Source of the DNA: DASRHY01 sp046765875
Lineage (GTDB): Bacteria > Actinomycetota > Actinomycetes > Propionibacteriales > Kribbellaceae
Direction: 5' to 3'
Length of the DNA: 11,802 bases
Assembly: GCA_046765875.1 (NCBI GenBank)
Contig: JBKPSJ010000167.1
Location: forward strand, 1 to 11,802
Shown here: in pieces, positions 1 through 6,974 of the stretch
Layout: the number at the start of each line of letters is the position of its first letter
How positions within the stretch are numbered: position 1 is the first letter of the stretch
Program-made: the position numbers and the translations under genes
The notes under the pieces: model-generated
Databases searched by the model: none
The model's input: only the letters and a program-made list of their open reading frames with translations
What the model was told of the DNA's origin: nothing

Positions 1-192
1 GACTTCCTCGCGCCGGGCGATGCCGATATACGCGCCGAGTCCGAGCAACCCGGCGGTGATCGTCATCACAAACGCGCCGAGCCGGACCCGGCCGGCCATC
101 AGAAACCCGGAGCCTGGGCAGAGCGCGCTGACCAGCGTCAACCCCAGAGCCTGCGGCAACGACCGCGCGCGATACGCAGCGTGTCGTGACAT
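1..192 (-). CDS. LytR-CpsA-Psr (LCP) family protein, N-terminal part only (runs off left edge)
   Basis: The minus strand reads open from an ATG at 192 to the edge, giving 64 residues. They align without gaps to the N-terminal membrane region of the neighbouring LCP protein: about 37 of 57 residues are identical, including the shared stretches PGSG, MAGR, LGAFVMT and TAGL. Two hydrophobic helices are visible, at about residues 16-34 and 38-58. The LCP catalytic domain itself lies outside the window, so the family call rests on this paralogy. A GTG directly before the ATG is an alternative start; a GGGAG lies just upstream, rather close. The gene follows the first LCP gene in the same direction after a 92-base gap (193-284), which is AT-richer than its surroundings and may hold a promoter, though I see no convincing -35/-10 pair. 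By family, the product would transfer glycopolymers to peptidoglycan on the outer face of the membrane. Confidence 0.75.
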   Translation of the reverse strand, partial: MSRHAAYRARSLPQALGLTLVSALCPGSGFLMAGRVRLGAFVMTITAGLLGLGAYIGIARREEV

Positions 193-284
193 CACTCCCG
201 GTCCATGGTCGATAACAGACAGGCGCGACCCCGCACGCCTCTATCTAGAATGACGTACCCAGGAGTGGTTCGGTTTACTGATTA

Positions 285-1832
285 CTACTTCTCGTCCGGG
301 TGGTAGGCACAGGCGTCCTTCAGGTCCTCCTGACCGCCGGGCGACGCCGACGGGCTCGGCTGTTTGGAGGGCTTGGCGGTCGGGGAGCTGCTCGGGCGCG
401 GGGTGGCGGCCGCCTTCTTGGGATCGGAGCTGGTCGCGTTCGCCACGATCTCGCGGATCGCGTCGTAGTCGGGGTGCCGCCCGTTCGGGAAGTTCTTCTT
501 CTTGTCCAGGTCGACGTTGCTGACGCTGGCGTTCTTCACCTTCAGGCCGAGCTGGACGAGGGCAGGTAGCAGTTCCTGCGGGATATCGGTACGAAGCAGT
601 TGTTTGCCTGCGCTGGCGATCGCCTGGTATTTCGTGGCCAGCGTCCCCGGGTCCGCGGAGTGCACGATCGCCTGGATGGTGCAGCGCTGCCGCTCCTGGC
701 GGGACGGGTCGGACAGCCCGTACCGGCCGCGGGCGAACCACAGCGCCCGGGGGCCCATCATCTTCTGGTTCGGGCCTGGCTCGATGTAGTCATGCGGCAG
801 GACGTCGTCCGCACTGCCCGGACCCCGGTAGTCGCCGCCGATCGGCACCCGGTAGTTGACGTTGACCGTGATGCCGCCGAGCGCGTCGATGATCGACCGG
901 AAGCCTTGCAGGTTCACCTGCATGTAGTAATGGATCTTCAGCCCGAGCGCCTCGCCGACCGACAGTTTCAGCACGTCGGCGCCGAGGTTGTCGGACTCGC
1001 CGAGGATCTTCGGGTACCTCGCCGGGATGTTGCGGTACATCGCGTCGAGGTAGAACTCGGGCTGCTCCTGGTTGTCGGGCAGTGAGTCGTCGACGAACCC
1101 GTTCGGGTACTTCTTGTACAGCGGCGAGTCCACGGGGAACGGCATCCGCATCCAGTTACGGCTCAGAGAGATCAGCTTCGTGTCACCGGTCTTGGTGTCG
1201 ATGCTGGCCACCATCACCGTGTCGGTACGAGTGCCCTCACGGCCCACGCCGTCGTCGGCGCCGAGCAGCAGCAGGTTGAGCCGCTGGATCTTGGCCCACG
1301 GGTCCTTCTTGTCCACCTTGACGCGGGTGGCGCTCTTCGACTTGCCCTCGGAGGCGAACACCGAGCTGACCAGGTCGCGCTGGGCCATCACGCTCTGCGT
1401 CGCGACCGCCATCGGCGCGGCGATCGCGAAGCAGACCAGGCCGACGAATGCGGAGCCGAAGGCGCGACTGGTGACACCGGCCGTTGCCGGACGCAACAAC
1501 CGGTGCGAGGAGATGATGATCGCGATCCAGCAGATGCCGAGGAAGATCAGCACCCCGGTGATCGCCAGCAGGTCGTCGGGGTTGACCGCGAGTGCCAGCA
1601 CCTCGTCGCGGCGGGTCAGCCCGACCAGCACCGCGAGCCCGATCAGCCCGGCCGTCAGGGTCATGACGAACGCGCCCAACTTGGCCCGGCCGGCCATCAC
1701 GTACCCGGACCCGGGAAGCAGCGCGCTGAGCACGGTCAGCGCCATCGCCCGCGGCACGGACCGTGCGCGGTGCGCGCGGTGACGGCCAGACGGTCGTCCC
1801 ATCGGGGCCGGCCGCCGCGCTTCTCGGGTCAT
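285..1832 (-). CDS. LytR-CpsA-Psr (LCP) family cell-wall glycopolymer ligase, 515 aa
   Basis: LCP proteins are membrane-anchored phosphotransferases that move lipid-linked glycopolymers (teichoic acid-like, arabinogalactan or capsule) onto peptidoglycan. Counting from the chosen ATG, four hydrophobic helices are visible at about 30-48, 52-72, 88-108 and 124-144. The extracellular LCP domain spans about 175-420. It holds the RTDT motif (192-195) expected to help bind the pyrophosphate and metal, SLSRN (222-226) in place of the SIPRD of firmicute members with its Arg kept, and the late motif ALWFARGRYGLSDPSRQERQ (about 363-382). The tail at 467-500 is rich in Pro, Ser, Thr and Lys, as often seen in wall-associated proteins. 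The start at 1832 has GGAGAG immediately upstream, closer than usual. The frame stays open to 1964, so an earlier start is possible but the extra residues look non-coding. A paralog follows downstream. Specific polymer unknown. Confidence 0.85.
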   Translation of the reverse strand: MTREARRPAPMGRPSGRHRAHRARSVPRAMALTVLSALLPGSGYVMAGRAKLGAFVMTLTAGLIGLAVLVGLTRRDEVLALAVNPDDLLAITGVLIFLGICWIAIIISSHRLLRPATAGVTSRAFGSAFVGLVCFAIAAPMAVATQSVMAQRDLVSSVFASEGKSKSATRVKVDKKDPWAKIQRLNLLLLGADDGVGREGTRTDTVMVASIDTKTGDTKLISLSRNWMRMPFPVDSPLYKKYPNGFVDDSLPDNQEQPEFYLDAMYRNIPARYPKILGESDNLGADVLKLSVGEALGLKIHYYMQVNLQGFRSIIDALGGITVNVNYRVPIGGDYRGPGSADDVLPHDYIEPGPNQKMMGPRALWFARGRYGLSDPSRQERQRCTIQAIVHSADPGTLATKYQAIASAGKQLLRTDIPQELLPALVQLGLKVKNASVSNVDLDKKKNFPNGRHPDYDAIREIVANATSSDPKKAAATPRPSSSPTAKPSKQPSPSASPGGQEDLKDACAYHPDEK

Positions 1833-1971
1833 CTCTCCGGATCTTCTGTCGGGGTCTCGGACGCGCGGCATGCTCCCCGCCGGCCGCCGCACAACCACGT
1901 CAGGGTACAGGTGTCCCGGTGCCACCTCCCAGGGACCTGTGTGCGGCCCCAGCGCCATCCACAACCCGCCT

Positions 1972-2001
1972 TTGCCGCTCGGGTGCCTGGCCGGATACCC
2001 T
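1972..2001 (+). promoter_or_regulatory. Candidate promoter of tRNA-Ser
   Basis: TTGCCG (1972-1977) and TACCCT (1996-2001) are separated by 18 bases. They fit the actinobacterial housekeeping pattern TTGNNN and TANNNT. The -10 ends 28 bases before the mature tRNA, leaving a short leader for 5' processing. Found by eye only; the region 1833-1971 between it and the LCP gene shows no other clear feature. Confidence 0.4.
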
Positions 2002-2029
2002 AGGCCGTCGTCACTGCGGTGATTGCGCT

Positions 2030-2122
2030 GGAGGCGTCGCCTAGTCCGGTCGATGGCGCCCGCCTGCTAAGCGGGTTGAGGGTAACCCCCTCTCGCGGGT
2101 TCAAATCCCGCCGCCTCCGCCA
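2030..2122 (+). tRNA. tRNA-Ser (anticodon GCT)
   Basis: The 7-bp acceptor stem GGAGGCG/CGCCTCC closes the molecule, with discriminator G (2119) and an encoded CCA (2120-2122). The anticodon stem CCCGC/GCGGG holds the loop CTGCTAA, giving anticodon GCT for AGC/AGU serine codons. The T arm is GCGGGTTCAAATCCCGC. A long variable arm (around TGAGGG...CCCCTC) makes it a class II tRNA, as expected for serine. At 93 bases including CCA the length is normal. A strong hairpin follows 8 bases later. Confidence 0.96.
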
Positions 2123-2129
2123 CATGCGA

Positions 2130-2160
2130 AACACCCCGGCCGGGTTCCGGCCGGGGTGTT
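2130..2160. terminator. Hairpin terminator between tRNA-Ser and the PEP carboxykinase gene, likely bidirectional
   Basis: The arm at 2130-2143 is the perfect reverse complement of 2147-2160: a 14-bp stem, mostly G/C, with a 3-base GTT loop. There is no T-run, which is common for actinomycete terminators. It lies between two convergent genes, the tRNA from the left and the carboxykinase from the right (stop at 2267), so it probably serves both. Confidence 0.8.
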
Positions 2161-2266
2161 CCGCTGTAGCTACCTCCGACAACCTTTTGCCCGGCCCGCT
2201 CGTGGATAGGTCAGAGGAACGCTCCACGGAGCCTCGGGGGCACGGTGCGTGAGCCTGACGTGCGGG

Positions 2267-4129
2267 TCAGGCCATGCCGAGGCGCTGCTTGAGGGTGTCG
2301 AGCTCGACCCGCAGCGCGGTCGGAACCTTGTCGCCGATCTTGGCGAACCACTCCTCGATCAGCGGCACCTCCTGGCGCCACTCCTCCTCGGACACCGACA
2401 GCGCGACCTCGAGTGCCTCGATGCTCAGGTCCAGCCCGCGAACGTCGATCGAATCGGTGGTCGGGACGTGGCCGATCGGGGTCTCGACCGCGGCCGCCTT
2501 GCCCTCGATCCGCTCGATCACCCACTTGAGCACCCGGCTGTTCTCGCCGAAGCCCGGCCAGACGAACTTGCCGTTGGCGTCCTTGCGGAACCAGTTGACG
2601 TAGAAGATCCGGGGCAACTTCGACTCGTCGTTGTCCTTGCCGACGTTGATCCAGTGGCCGAAGTAGTCGCCGGCGCTGTAGCCCATGAACGGCAGCATGG
2701 CCATCGGGTCACGGCGTACGACACCCACCTTGCCGACCGCCGCGGCGGTGGTCTCCGACGACAGCGTCGCGCCCATGAACACGCCGTGCTGCCAGTCGCG
2801 CGACTCGGTCACCAGCGGCACCGTGGTGGCGCGCCGGCCGCCGAACAGGATCGCCGAGATCGGTACGCCGTTCGGGTCCTCGTACTCGTCGGCGATGATC
2901 GGGCACTGCTTGATCGGGGTGCAGAACCGGCTGTTCGGGTGCGAGCTCGGCTCGTCGGAGTCCGGCGTCCAGTCGCGGCCCTTCCAGTCGGTCAGGTGCG
3001 ACGGCGGCTCCTCGGAGTACCCCTCCCACCACACGTCGCCGTCGTTGGTGAGCGCGACGTTGGTGAAGACCGAGTTGCCCTTCTCGATGGTGCGCATCGC
3101 GTTCGGGTTGGTCTTCCAGCCGGTGCCGGGGGCGACGCCGAACAGGCCGAACTCCGGGTTGACCGCGTACAGGCGGCCGTCCTCGCCGAACCGCATCCAG
3201 GCGATGTCGTCGCCGAGCGTCTGGACCTGCCAGCCCTCGAGGGTCATGTCGAGCATCGCCAGGTTGGTCTTGCCGCAGGCGCTCGGGAACGCCGCGGCCA
3301 CGTAGTAGACCTTCTGCTCCGGCGAGATCAGCTTGAGGATCAGCATGTGCTCGGCCAGCCAGCCCTCGTCGCGAGCGATGGCCGAGGCGATCCGCAGGCT
3401 GTAGCACTTCTTGCCCAATAGCGAGTTGCCGCCGTAGCCGGACCCGTACGACCAGATCTCACGGGTCTCCGGGAAGTGCGAGATGTACTTGGTCTCGTTG
3501 CACGGCCACGGCACGTCCCTCTGGCCCGGCTCCAGCGGCGCGCCGATCGAGTGCAGGCACGGTACGAAGTCGGCGTCGTCGCCCATCTTGTCCAGGACTG
3601 CCTGGCCGGTGCGAGCCATGATCCGCATCGACGCGACAACGTACGCCGAGTCGGTGACCTCGATCCCGAACAGCGGGTTCTTCGCCGTCAGCGGCCCCAT
3701 GCAGAACGGGATCACGTACATGGTCCGGCCGCGCATCGAGCCGCGGTACAGCTCGGTCATCGTGGCCTTCATCTCGGCCGGGTCCATCCAGTTGTTGGTC
3801 GGGCCGGCGTCGGCCTCGTCGACCGAGCAGATGAAGGTGCGCTCCTCCACCCGGGCGACGTCGCTGGGGTCGGTACGGGCCCAGAACGAGTTCGGCTTCT
3901 TCTCCTCGTTCAGCCGCACCATCGTGCCGGCCTGGATCAGCTCGTCGGTCAGCCGGGCGTACTCATCGTCGGATCCGTCCACCCAGTGGATCCGGTCGGG
4001 CTGGGTCAGCCCGGCGATCTCGTCGACCCAGGCGAGCAGCCGGGCGTGCTTGGTTTTCGGAAAGGGATGGGTCTGCCGCGTCGTATGGGCGCCCTCGGTC
4101 GTGGTCTCGGCTGGTGTGGCGGTGGTCAT
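2267..4129 (-). CDS. pckG: Phosphoenolpyruvate carboxykinase (GTP), 620 aa
   Basis: This cytosolic enzyme converts oxaloacetate and GTP to phosphoenolpyruvate, CO2 and GDP, the entry step of gluconeogenesis from TCA intermediates. The length suits the GTP class (about 600-620). The kinase-1a P-loop with the reactive cysteine is ACGKTNLAM (284-292, Cys285), and kinase-2 is GDDIAWM (306-312). Other family signatures are GYGGNSLLGKKC (231-242), FGLFGVAPGTG (328-338), the GGRRATTVPLV segment (430-440) and FMGATLSSETTAAA (451-464). The mobile lid region is near 470-480. Nothing needed for activity appears missing. The ATG at 4129 is preceded by GAGGGGAA at 4141-4148, 11 bases away. The first 20 residues, rich in Thr, are a poorly conserved leader. 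The gene appears monocistronic, with a terminator downstream and a repeat-bearing upstream region. Its neighbour on the other side is a carboxylate-sensing and uptake module that could supply oxaloacetate. Confidence 0.97.
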   Translation of the reverse strand: MTTATPAETTTEGAHTTRQTHPFPKTKHARLLAWVDEIAGLTQPDRIHWVDGSDDEYARLTDELIQAGTMVRLNEEKKPNSFWARTDPSDVARVEERTFICSVDEADAGPTNNWMDPAEMKATMTELYRGSMRGRTMYVIPFCMGPLTAKNPLFGIEVTDSAYVVASMRIMARTGQAVLDKMGDDADFVPCLHSIGAPLEPGQRDVPWPCNETKYISHFPETREIWSYGSGYGGNSLLGKKCYSLRIASAIARDEGWLAEHMLILKLISPEQKVYYVAAAFPSACGKTNLAMLDMTLEGWQVQTLGDDIAWMRFGEDGRLYAVNPEFGLFGVAPGTGWKTNPNAMRTIEKGNSVFTNVALTNDGDVWWEGYSEEPPSHLTDWKGRDWTPDSDEPSSHPNSRFCTPIKQCPIIADEYEDPNGVPISAILFGGRRATTVPLVTESRDWQHGVFMGATLSSETTAAAVGKVGVVRRDPMAMLPFMGYSAGDYFGHWINVGKDNDESKLPRIFYVNWFRKDANGKFVWPGFGENSRVLKWVIERIEGKAAAVETPIGHVPTTDSIDVRGLDLSIEALEVALSVSEEEWRQEVPLIEEWFAKIGDKVPTALRVELDTLKQRLGMA

Positions 4130-4536
4130 CGGCAGTCAGCTTCCCCTCATGGATCGCTCGCCGTCGCGGGTGTACGACGACGGCCGCCGGGGTCACCGGC
4201 GGCTCGATTCAGGTGTTCGCAGTGCGTCGGTAGGTATACCAGCGGCAGTGGTGGCTTCATACCAGCGTGCGCAGTGGTACTACGATAAGGGACCCGCCGA
4301 GGTGATGAGAACCGTCGGCGCGTGAACCCGGTCACAAAGTCGGGGCTTGACGCTGGAGCCAGTTTGTGCAGGTTCGATGTCAGGACGTCTGCGTCCGGGT
4401 ATCGGTCACGACGGTCTGGGCGACGGCGACCGTGCCGGTGGTGTCCGCACTCGCATCCACACCGATCAGCGAACGCATGCCCACGGGGCCTGGACGCGAC
4501 CAGGGTCGGCCCGGTTCCGTTGTCCTCGGCAACTAG
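4130..4536. other. Gene-free 407-base stretch upstream of pckG
   Basis: No credible gene is seen here on either strand; the short open frames have no ribosome site or recognisable sequence. It contains the pckG ribosome site (4141-4148), the palindrome GGTATACC (4233-4240) and the repeat pair at 4236-4278. On the minus strand TATACC (4238-4233) is a possible weak -10 for pckG, without a good -35. On the plus strand TACGAT (4281-4286) resembles a -10, but no gene follows it. Near 4485-4512 a modest stem, CCTGG/CCAGG with flanking G/C pairs, might end the response-regulator transcript. Confidence 0.5.
4236..4278. repeat. Two related repeats upstream of pckG, candidate operator
   Basis: Copy 1 at 4236-4252 is ATACCAGC-G-GCAGTGGT. 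Copy 2 at 4259-4278 is ATACCAGC-GTGC-GCAGTGGT. The two 8-base halves are identical between copies, and only the spacer differs (1 versus 4 bases). Each copy also has inverted ACCA/TGGT ends. Copy starts are 23 bases apart, about two helical turns. They lie 107-149 bases before the pckG start and overlap the most plausible promoter position, so binding of a carbon-metabolism regulator is a reasonable inference. Confidence 0.55.
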
Positions 4537-5220
4537 TCAGGCGTGCCAGCGGTACCGGCGCTCAGGGCGGCCGGTCGCGCCGTACCGCAGCGAAACCTGG
4601 ACCTGGCCTGAGGTCCAGAAGTGCTCGAGATAGCGCCGGGCACTGACGCGCGAGATGCCGACCCGCGCCGCGCACTCGGCCGCGGACAGGCTGCCCGCGG
4701 TGTCCCGGAGCGCGGCGGCGACCAGTTCCGCAGTCTCGTGGCTGAGACCCTTCGGCAACCGGACCGGCGATGACACGGGCCGGGTCCGGGCGAGCACCTG
4801 GTCCACGTCGGCCTGGCTCGACACCTTCTCCGGAACGCTGGCGAGGAGACTTGCGTACTCGACCAGTCGCGTCTGGAGGTCCTCGAACCCGAACGGTTTG
4901 AGCAGATAGTTCACGACGCCTTGCCGGACGGCGCCGCGGACCGCCTCGGCCTCGCGCGCCGCGGTGATGACGAGGATGTCGCACTGGTGCCCGGCCGCGC
5001 GGGCGCGGCTCACGAGCTCGAGGCCGAAGATGTCGGGCAGGTAGAGGTCGAGGAGCACCAGATCCGGCATCAACTCCTCGATGGCGGCCAGCGCCTGCTC
5101 ACCGGTGTTGGCCATCCCGACCACCTCGAAGCCGTCCACCCGCTCGACGAAGCCGCGGTGGATCCTGGCCACCATGAAGTCGTCGTCGACGACGAGCACG
5201 CGGATCGGACGGCCGGTCAT
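4537..5220 (-). CDS. CitB/DcuR-type response regulator, 227 aa
   Basis: This is the DNA-binding half of a two-component system that responds to external di- or tricarboxylates. The receiver domain (about 6-122) has the acidic pocket D12-D14, the phospho-acceptor D58 in LLDLYLPD, T86 and K108 in LLKPF. A linker leads to a C-terminal helix-turn-helix at about 178-200 (LSAAECAARVGISRVSARRY), the layout of the CitB/DctR/DpiA family rather than OmpR or NarL. The ATG at 5220 overlaps the kinase stop by ATGA, which implies translational coupling and a single transcript. The frame stays open upstream to 5490, but that part is a shadow of the kinase gene. The likely target is the divergent tct operon and perhaps its own promoter. 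Confidence 0.93.
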   Translation of the reverse strand: MTGRPIRVLVVDDDFMVARIHRGFVERVDGFEVVGMANTGEQALAAIEELMPDLVLLDLYLPDIFGLELVSRARAAGHQCDILVITAAREAEAVRGAVRQGVVNYLLKPFGFEDLQTRLVEYASLLASVPEKVSSQADVDQVLARTRPVSSPVRLPKGLSHETAELVAAALRDTAGSLSAAECAARVGISRVSARRYLEHFWTSGQVQVSLRYGATGRPERRYRWHA

Positions 5221-6869
5221 CGCACGGCCCCGCGGACCGGATCGATCGACATCCGGGCGGTGAACACCGCACCGTCGCCGGCCTTGGTCACCGCGACCTC
5301 GCCACCACGGCGACGGCAGACCAGCCTGGTCAGCGCAAGGCCGATGCCGCGCTCGCCGCCCGCGGCCGCCTTCGTGGTGAACCCGTGCGCGAACACCTCC
5401 TGGGCCAGGTCCGGCGCCACGCCCGGACCGGAGTCGCGTACCACGATCTCCACACTGCTCGCGTCCTGCCGCAACTCCACCTCGACCCACGAGTCGGTGG
5501 ACGCCGTACCGGATCCGGCGGCGGCGTCGACCGCGTTGTCGACCAGGTTGCCGACCACGGTCGCGACGTCGGCGGAGACCTCCGGCGCCAGCGGCTGCAA
5601 AGCCGTGCGCTCCGACACCCGCAGCTCGACCCGGCGCTCGGCCGCGACCGACGACTTCGCCATCAGCAGCGCCGCGACGGCGGGGTCGTGCACCCGCCGG
5701 GTGACGGTCAGGTCGAGCGACTCGCGATAACGGTTGAGCGCGTCGACATACCGGACCACCTCGTCGTAGTCGCCGAGCTGGATCAGCCCTGAGATCGTGT
5801 GCAGCTGGTTGGCGAACTCGTGTGCCTGGGCGCGCAGCAGTTCGGTCGAGCTGCGGAACGAGCCAAGCTCGCGTTCGAGCTGGGCGAGTTCGGTGCGGTC
5901 GCGCAGGGTCGTGACCGAACCGAGCGGCCTGCCGTCCTTGACGACGGGCATCCGGTTCATCACCAGCACCCGGCCACGGCGTACGACGACCGCGTCGCGT
6001 GCGTCCTCGTCGTCCGAGGCTCGCTCCCCGGCCAGAACCTCACGTAGTCTGCCCTCGATCCGCAGGTCGGCGAGGCTCAGCCCGACCGCGTGCTCGGGCA
6101 GGTCGAGCAGCCTGCGGCCGACGTCGTTGACCAAGGTCACGCGCAGATGCGGGTCGAGCGCGACCACACCCTCGGCCAGTCCGTACAGCATCGCCTCGCG
6201 GTGTTCGGCCAGGCCGGCGATCTCGCGCGGCTCGAGCCCGAGCGTCTGGCGCTTGATCCGCCGGGCCAGCAGCCACGAGCCGAGCAGGCCGAGCAGGCTG
6301 GCGATGCCGAGATAGATCAGCAGGTACGACGAGGCGCCGCGCAGTCGCTGCCACAACGACGGCACGGCCCGGCCGACCATCACCGTGCCGAGATGCTGAC
6401 CGAGGTTGCCCGGCGAGGTGGCCGTCGGCGCTTCGGCGCCGATCACCGGAGCCTGCGCGACGAGCTGGCGGCGGCCGTCGATCTGTAGCTCGCCTGACCA
6501 GCCCCTGGCCTCGGCGACACCGGGATCGCCCAGCGGCAGCGTGGTACCGACCAGGCTGGGATTGGTCGACGACACGATCCGGCCGCGCTGGTCGGCGACG
6601 GTGACCGACGAGACGCCGGATTGGGTCTGTGCCGAGATCACCATCGGGGCGATCGGCTCGCCCGGCGACGGCTTGTCCAGTCGGGTGCGCAGCAACGGGG
6701 TGGCGGCCACCTGCTCGGCCAGCGCGGTTACCCGGCGGCCCTCGACCCGGTTGAAGGTGGCCGCGGACTGAGCGAGCGAGACCGCGGCGACGGCGACCAG
6801 CACCACGACCACGATCGCGAGTTGCAGCCCTAGCAGCTGACCCGCCAGGCTCGGCCGCCGCGTCTTCAT
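5217..6869 (-). CDS. CitA/DcuS-type sensor histidine kinase, 550 aa
   Basis: A membrane sensor for external carboxylates. Numbered from the ATG at 6869, helix 1 is at about 11-33, the extracytoplasmic PDC/Cache sensor at 34-179 and helix 2 at 180-202. The linker GLEPREIA (211-218) is typical of the CitA/DcuS family. A PAS domain covers about 225-334. The histidine box is HEFANQLHTISGLIQL, with the phospho-accepting His350. The ATPase domain shows the N box NLVDNAVDA (441-449), G1 DSGPGV (479-484) and G2 GERGIGLALT (505-514). In the sensor domain the region that usually reads H-P-x-x-x-x-G has STNPSLVG (100-107), so the usual ligand-binding His is absent and the ligand may differ from citrate or C4 acids. 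A GTG at 6902 and an internal GTG at 6875 are alternative starts; none has a strong ribosome site. Divergent from tctC across about 105 bases. Confidence 0.93.
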   Translation of the reverse strand: MKTRRPSLAGQLLGLQLAIVVVVLVAVAAVSLAQSAATFNRVEGRRVTALAEQVAATPLLRTRLDKPSPGEPIAPMVISAQTQSGVSSVTVADQRGRIVSSTNPSLVGTTLPLGDPGVAEARGWSGELQIDGRRQLVAQAPVIGAEAPTATSPGNLGQHLGTVMVGRAVPSLWQRLRGASSYLLIYLGIASLLGLLGSWLLARRIKRQTLGLEPREIAGLAEHREAMLYGLAEGVVALDPHLRVTLVNDVGRRLLDLPEHAVGLSLADLRIEGRLREVLAGERASDDEDARDAVVVRRGRVLVMNRMPVVKDGRPLGSVTTLRDRTELAQLERELGSFRSSTELLRAQAHEFANQLHTISGLIQLGDYDEVVRYVDALNRYRESLDLTVTRRVHDPAVAALLMAKSSVAAERRVELRVSERTALQPLAPEVSADVATVVGNLVDNAVDAAAGSGTASTDSWVEVELRQDASSVEIVVRDSGPGVAPDLAQEVFAHGFTTKAAAGGERGIGLALTRLVCRRRGGEVAVTKAGDGAVFTARMSIDPVRGAVR

Positions 6870-6897
6870 GACCACAATGAACTCAACCTTCGCTGCT

Positions 6898-6938
6898 GAC
6901 ACAACGCAGACACGACGCCTGCGCGGCCGACACGATCA
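6898..6938. repeat. Three phased direct repeats in the kinase/tctC divergent promoter region
   Basis: GACACAACGC (6898-6907), GACACGACGC (6909-6918) and GACACGATCA (6929-6938) share the core GACACRA. Starts are 11 and 20 bases apart, close to one and two helical turns, so all three would face the same side of the DNA. They sit between the two divergent gene starts (6869 and 6975). This is the expected place for the response regulator to bind and activate tctC. No clear -35/-10 pair was found alongside. If the kinase began at the GTG at 6902, the first copy would fall just inside its coding region. Confidence 0.5.
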
Positions 6939-6974
6939 TCGCGCCGGACTCCTACGACGCGAAAGTGAACCACG

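Noticed and set aside
2000..2227. Minus-strand frame with RRRDLNPREGVTLNPLSR
   Set aside because: It is the antisense of tRNA-Ser plus the terminator hairpin, another common false annotation.
2249..3421. Plus-strand open frame of 390 codons opposite pckG
   Set aside because: The opposite strand encodes a complete, motif-rich PEP carboxykinase; high GC produces such long antisense frames and this one has no recognisable domain.
3476..4325. Overlapping plus-strand frames of 270 and 280 codons opposite the pckG 5' end
   Set aside because: Antisense shadows of pckG extending into its upstream region, with no ribosome site and low-complexity composition.
4347..4375. TTGACG as a possible plus-strand -35
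   Set aside because: No TANNNT at a suitable distance and no plus-strand gene follows.
4322..4633. Plus-strand frame of 103 codons in the gap before the response regulator
   Set aside because: It overlaps the 3' end of the response regulator on the other strand, is Arg/Ser-rich and lacks a ribosome site or domain.
5221..5490. Upstream extension of the response-regulator frame
   Set aside because: The receiver domain starts within a few residues of the ATG at 5220; the extension lies within the kinase ATPase domain in another frame.
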